From Prevotella sp. UBA2850 (GTDB taxonomy: Bacteria; Bacteroidota; Bacteroidia; Bacteroidales; Bacteroidaceae), in contig DEFO01000032.1 in NCBI GenBank assembly GCA_002350805.1, forward strand, positions 1 to 15,197: 15,197 nucleotides of DNA. Reading direction: 5' to 3'. Both the position numbers and the translations under genes were made by a program. Under the pieces are notes generated by a model. The model saw only the letters and a program-made list of their open reading frames with translations, had not been told where the DNA came from and ran no database searches. Below are positions 13,803 to 15,197 of the stretch, in pieces (position 1 is the first letter of the stretch; each line of letters opens with the position of its first letter).

Positions 13803-15086
13803 ATGAGAAAGTTACAATTACTTTTGCTGCTTCTGTGTTCGATGGCAGCCACGGCACAAGATGTCTCCAGCCAGCTGGACCGTCACAATTTCTTTTATGC
13901 CGGGCAGAGTAAGCGCATGCGAATGTTTATGGTCAAAGACGGACAAGTGCAATGGGCTTACGAAAACAAACAAGGGCGTGGAGAAATCAGCGATGCTGTG
14001 CTGATGAACGATGGCCATATACTCATCGCCCATCAATATGGTGTGGCAGAGGTGACACAAGACTACCAGACAGTATGGAGCTATGCTGCTCCAGAAGGTA
14101 CAGAGATACATACCGTGCAACCCATAGGGCGCACTCATGTGGTATTTGTGCAGAATGGCAAGCCCGCCAAGGCTGTGGTCATGGAGATTCCGTCGACACG
14201 TATCGTCCGCGAGTTCGAGTTGCCCATATCGGAGAAAGGCTCTGTGCATGGCCAGTTCCGCAATGCTCGTCTCTCCTCTCGTGGTACGCTGCTCGTGGCC
14301 AACATGGCAATGGGCTGCATCCACGAGTACACGAGCGAGGGCAAAGAGGTGGACCGATGGACGGGTTTCCTGCCCTGGTCGGTTCAGGAAATGCCTAAGA
14401 CGGGTAATCTGCTGATTACGGGCCGCAAAGGAAAGATACAGGAAATCACCCGTCAGGGAAAGACGGTGTGGGAGTTGAATACGGTCGACTATGGCGTGAC
14501 CCAGCCCCAGAAGACGGTTCGTCTGAAGAACGGCGGGCACCTGATCAATAACTGGTATAACGAGTGGAACAAAGTACCGATGGACACAGCCAACGCTCCG
14601 GTGCAGGCTATTGAGGTGGACAAAGACGGCAAGTTGGTGTGGCAGCTCCGGTCGTGGAAGAATCCCGACCTCGGGCCCTCTACCACCATCCAGCTGCTCG
14701 ATGACCCCGTCAACCGCAACCGTATGTTCTTCGGAGAGTTCAATGCCCAGGCTCCCCATTTGTTTGTCGGCCCCAATCAACCTATCGGAACAGGCCGCGG
14801 CATTCATCCGGGACGTGTGGCATGGGTGCATTCGCCTGGTGTGGCCCAGTGGGACGGCCATACAGGACTGTGGGTGGAAGACCGGTGGAACGACCAGACG
14901 AAGGCTGACGCGATGATACCCGAGGCTGTGAGACAGTTGACTGGCGAGACAACCGCAAAGAAGGCTTGGCGTGCCCTCTTCAGGCATTTCAACAAGACCC
15001 ACGGGCGTGGCGGCAGAGGCTACAAGAAAGGTGAGATGATTGCCATCAAACTAAACATGCCTAAATTCCGCAGCACTTTAGTTTAA
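13803..15086 (+). CDS. Secreted beta-propeller protein fused to a truncated DUF362-like domain
   Basis: The 427-residue product has a signal peptide with likely cleavage after ATAQ (residue 19). Residues about 30-300 contain repeated short strands of the kind seen in PQQ-like or arylsulfotransferase-like propellers, for example GQVQWAYE, QTVWSYA, KTVWELN and KLVWQLRSW. From about 313 the sequence changes to what I recognise as the start of Bacteroidetes DUF362 proteins: PIGTGRGIHPGRVAWVH, GLWVEDRWNDQTKAD, QLTGE, ALFRHFNKTHGRG and GEMIAIKLNM. DUF362 proteins normally continue for a further 250 residues or so; here the match stops at Met419 and PKFRSTLV-stop follows. The protein is therefore probably a broken gene. 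Whether the propeller-DUF362 join is natural or the product of an in-frame deletion is unclear. Confidence 0.75.
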   Translation: MRKLQLLLLLLCSMAATAQDVSSQLDRHNFFYAGQSKRMRMFMVKDGQVQWAYENKQGRGEISDAVLMNDGHILIAHQYGVAEVTQDYQTVWSYAAPEGTEIHTVQPIGRTHVVFVQNGKPAKAVVMEIPSTRIVREFELPISEKGSVHGQFRNARLSSRGTLLVANMAMGCIHEYTSEGKEVDRWTGFLPWSVQEMPKTGNLLITGRKGKIQEITRQGKTVWELNTVDYGVTQPQKTVRLKNGGHLINNWYNEWNKVPMDTANAPVQAIEVDKDGKLVWQLRSWKNPDLGPSTTIQLLDDPVNRNRMFFGEFNAQAPHLFVGPNQPIGTGRGIHPGRVAWVHSPGVAQWDGHTGLWVEDRWNDQTKADAMIPEAVRQLTGETTAKKAWRALFRHFNKTHGRGGRGYKKGEMIAIKLNMPKFRSTLV

Positions 15087-15101
15087 CTTTCTTTATAAGT
15101 A

Positions 15102-15126
15102 CCTGAGCAACAAAAAGTTGCTCAGG
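15102..15126. terminator. 10-bp hairpin, possible bidirectional terminator
   Basis: CCTGAGCAAC (15102-15111) pairs perfectly with GTTGCTCAGG (15117-15126) around an AAAAA loop. It lies 15 bp after the truncated gene. Downstream on the plus strand is ATTTTGG, a short T-run. Confidence 0.6.
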
Positions 15127-15134
15127 ATTTTGGA

Positions 15135-15197
15135 ATGTCAGATTTTTCACCTATCTTAGTGTTTCAAATCAAAAAATGGATCAAACCCGACAGACAT
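15135..15197 (+). CDS. Possible 5' end of an unrecognised gene
   Basis: A frame from ATG 15135 stays open for 21 codons to the window edge and begins MSDFSPILVFQIKKW. A TATCTTAG sequence at 15152-15159 lies inside it, so no upstream promoter is evident. I do not recognise the protein. It could be the start of a transposase if the adjacent DNA is an insertion element, or it could be chance. Confidence 0.2.
   Translation, partial: MSDFSPILVFQIKKWIKPDRH

Larger units (their letters stand above)
15060..15197. mobile_element. Possible edge of an inserted element after the DUF362 break
   Basis: From about 15060 the DUF362-like coding similarity stops and AT-rich DNA begins. It holds a 10-bp hairpin and a frame open from ATG 15135 to the window edge. 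This fits the end of an insertion sequence, but no terminal inverted repeat partner, target duplication or transposase motif can be seen inside the window. A deletion junction would look the same. Confidence 0.3.

Noticed and set aside
13818..15002. Minus-strand ORF of 394 codons opposite the propeller gene
   Set aside because: It is antisense to a protein with a signal peptide, promoter and recognisable repeats; the composition is shadow-like.

Overview
The window looks like chromosomal DNA from a Bacteroidales bacterium, with a Prevotella- or Bacteroides-like flavour. The evidence is a SusD/DUF4843/PKD-like surface lipoprotein set, genes preceded by the Bacteroidetes -7 box TAnnTTTG (TATCTTTG seen several times), almost no Shine-Dalgarno sequences, and a compact menaquinone (men) gene set of the Bacteroidetes type. 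I recognise no tRNA, rRNA, CRISPR array or phage gene.

Region 1 (1-706) is AT-rich and mostly non-coding. It carries inverted repeats and a probable leftward promoter at the left edge. It ends in a short open stretch (428-676) that resembles the C-terminus of a SusC/RagA TonB-dependent receptor, so the receptor that should pair with the following SusD appears to have been deleted.

Region 2 (707-6912) is a tight co-directional operon: SusD-like lipoprotein, DUF4843 lipoprotein, PKD-like lipoprotein, a periplasmic thioredoxin-fold protein (WCGPC) and a DUF4369-TlpA-type protein (WCGWC). It closes with a strong hairpin terminator at 6941-6981. The set looks like an envelope nutrient-capture module with attached thiol-redox proteins. 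Its substrate cannot be read from the sequence.

Region 3 (7036-13686) is a menaquinone cluster. menD (+) comes first, then a convergent two-part P-loop nucleoside/uridine-kinase-like gene (-), then menB, menC and menE (+). MenD makes SEPHCHC, MenC forms o-succinylbenzoate, MenE makes OSB-CoA and MenB closes the naphthoyl ring. menF, the thioesterase, menA and the methyltransferase are not here, and menH is not seen. The kinase and menB diverge from a mirror-image pair of -7 boxes. Short tandem repeats sit between menD and the kinase (20-bp units) and between menB and menC (21-bp units, most with a small dyad).

Region 4 (13687-15197) has its own TATCTTTG promoter and a secreted beta-propeller protein that runs in frame into the first part of a DUF362-like domain and then stops abruptly. 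The DNA after the break is AT-rich with a 10-bp hairpin and may be the end of an inserted element, but no transposase can be recognised before the window ends.
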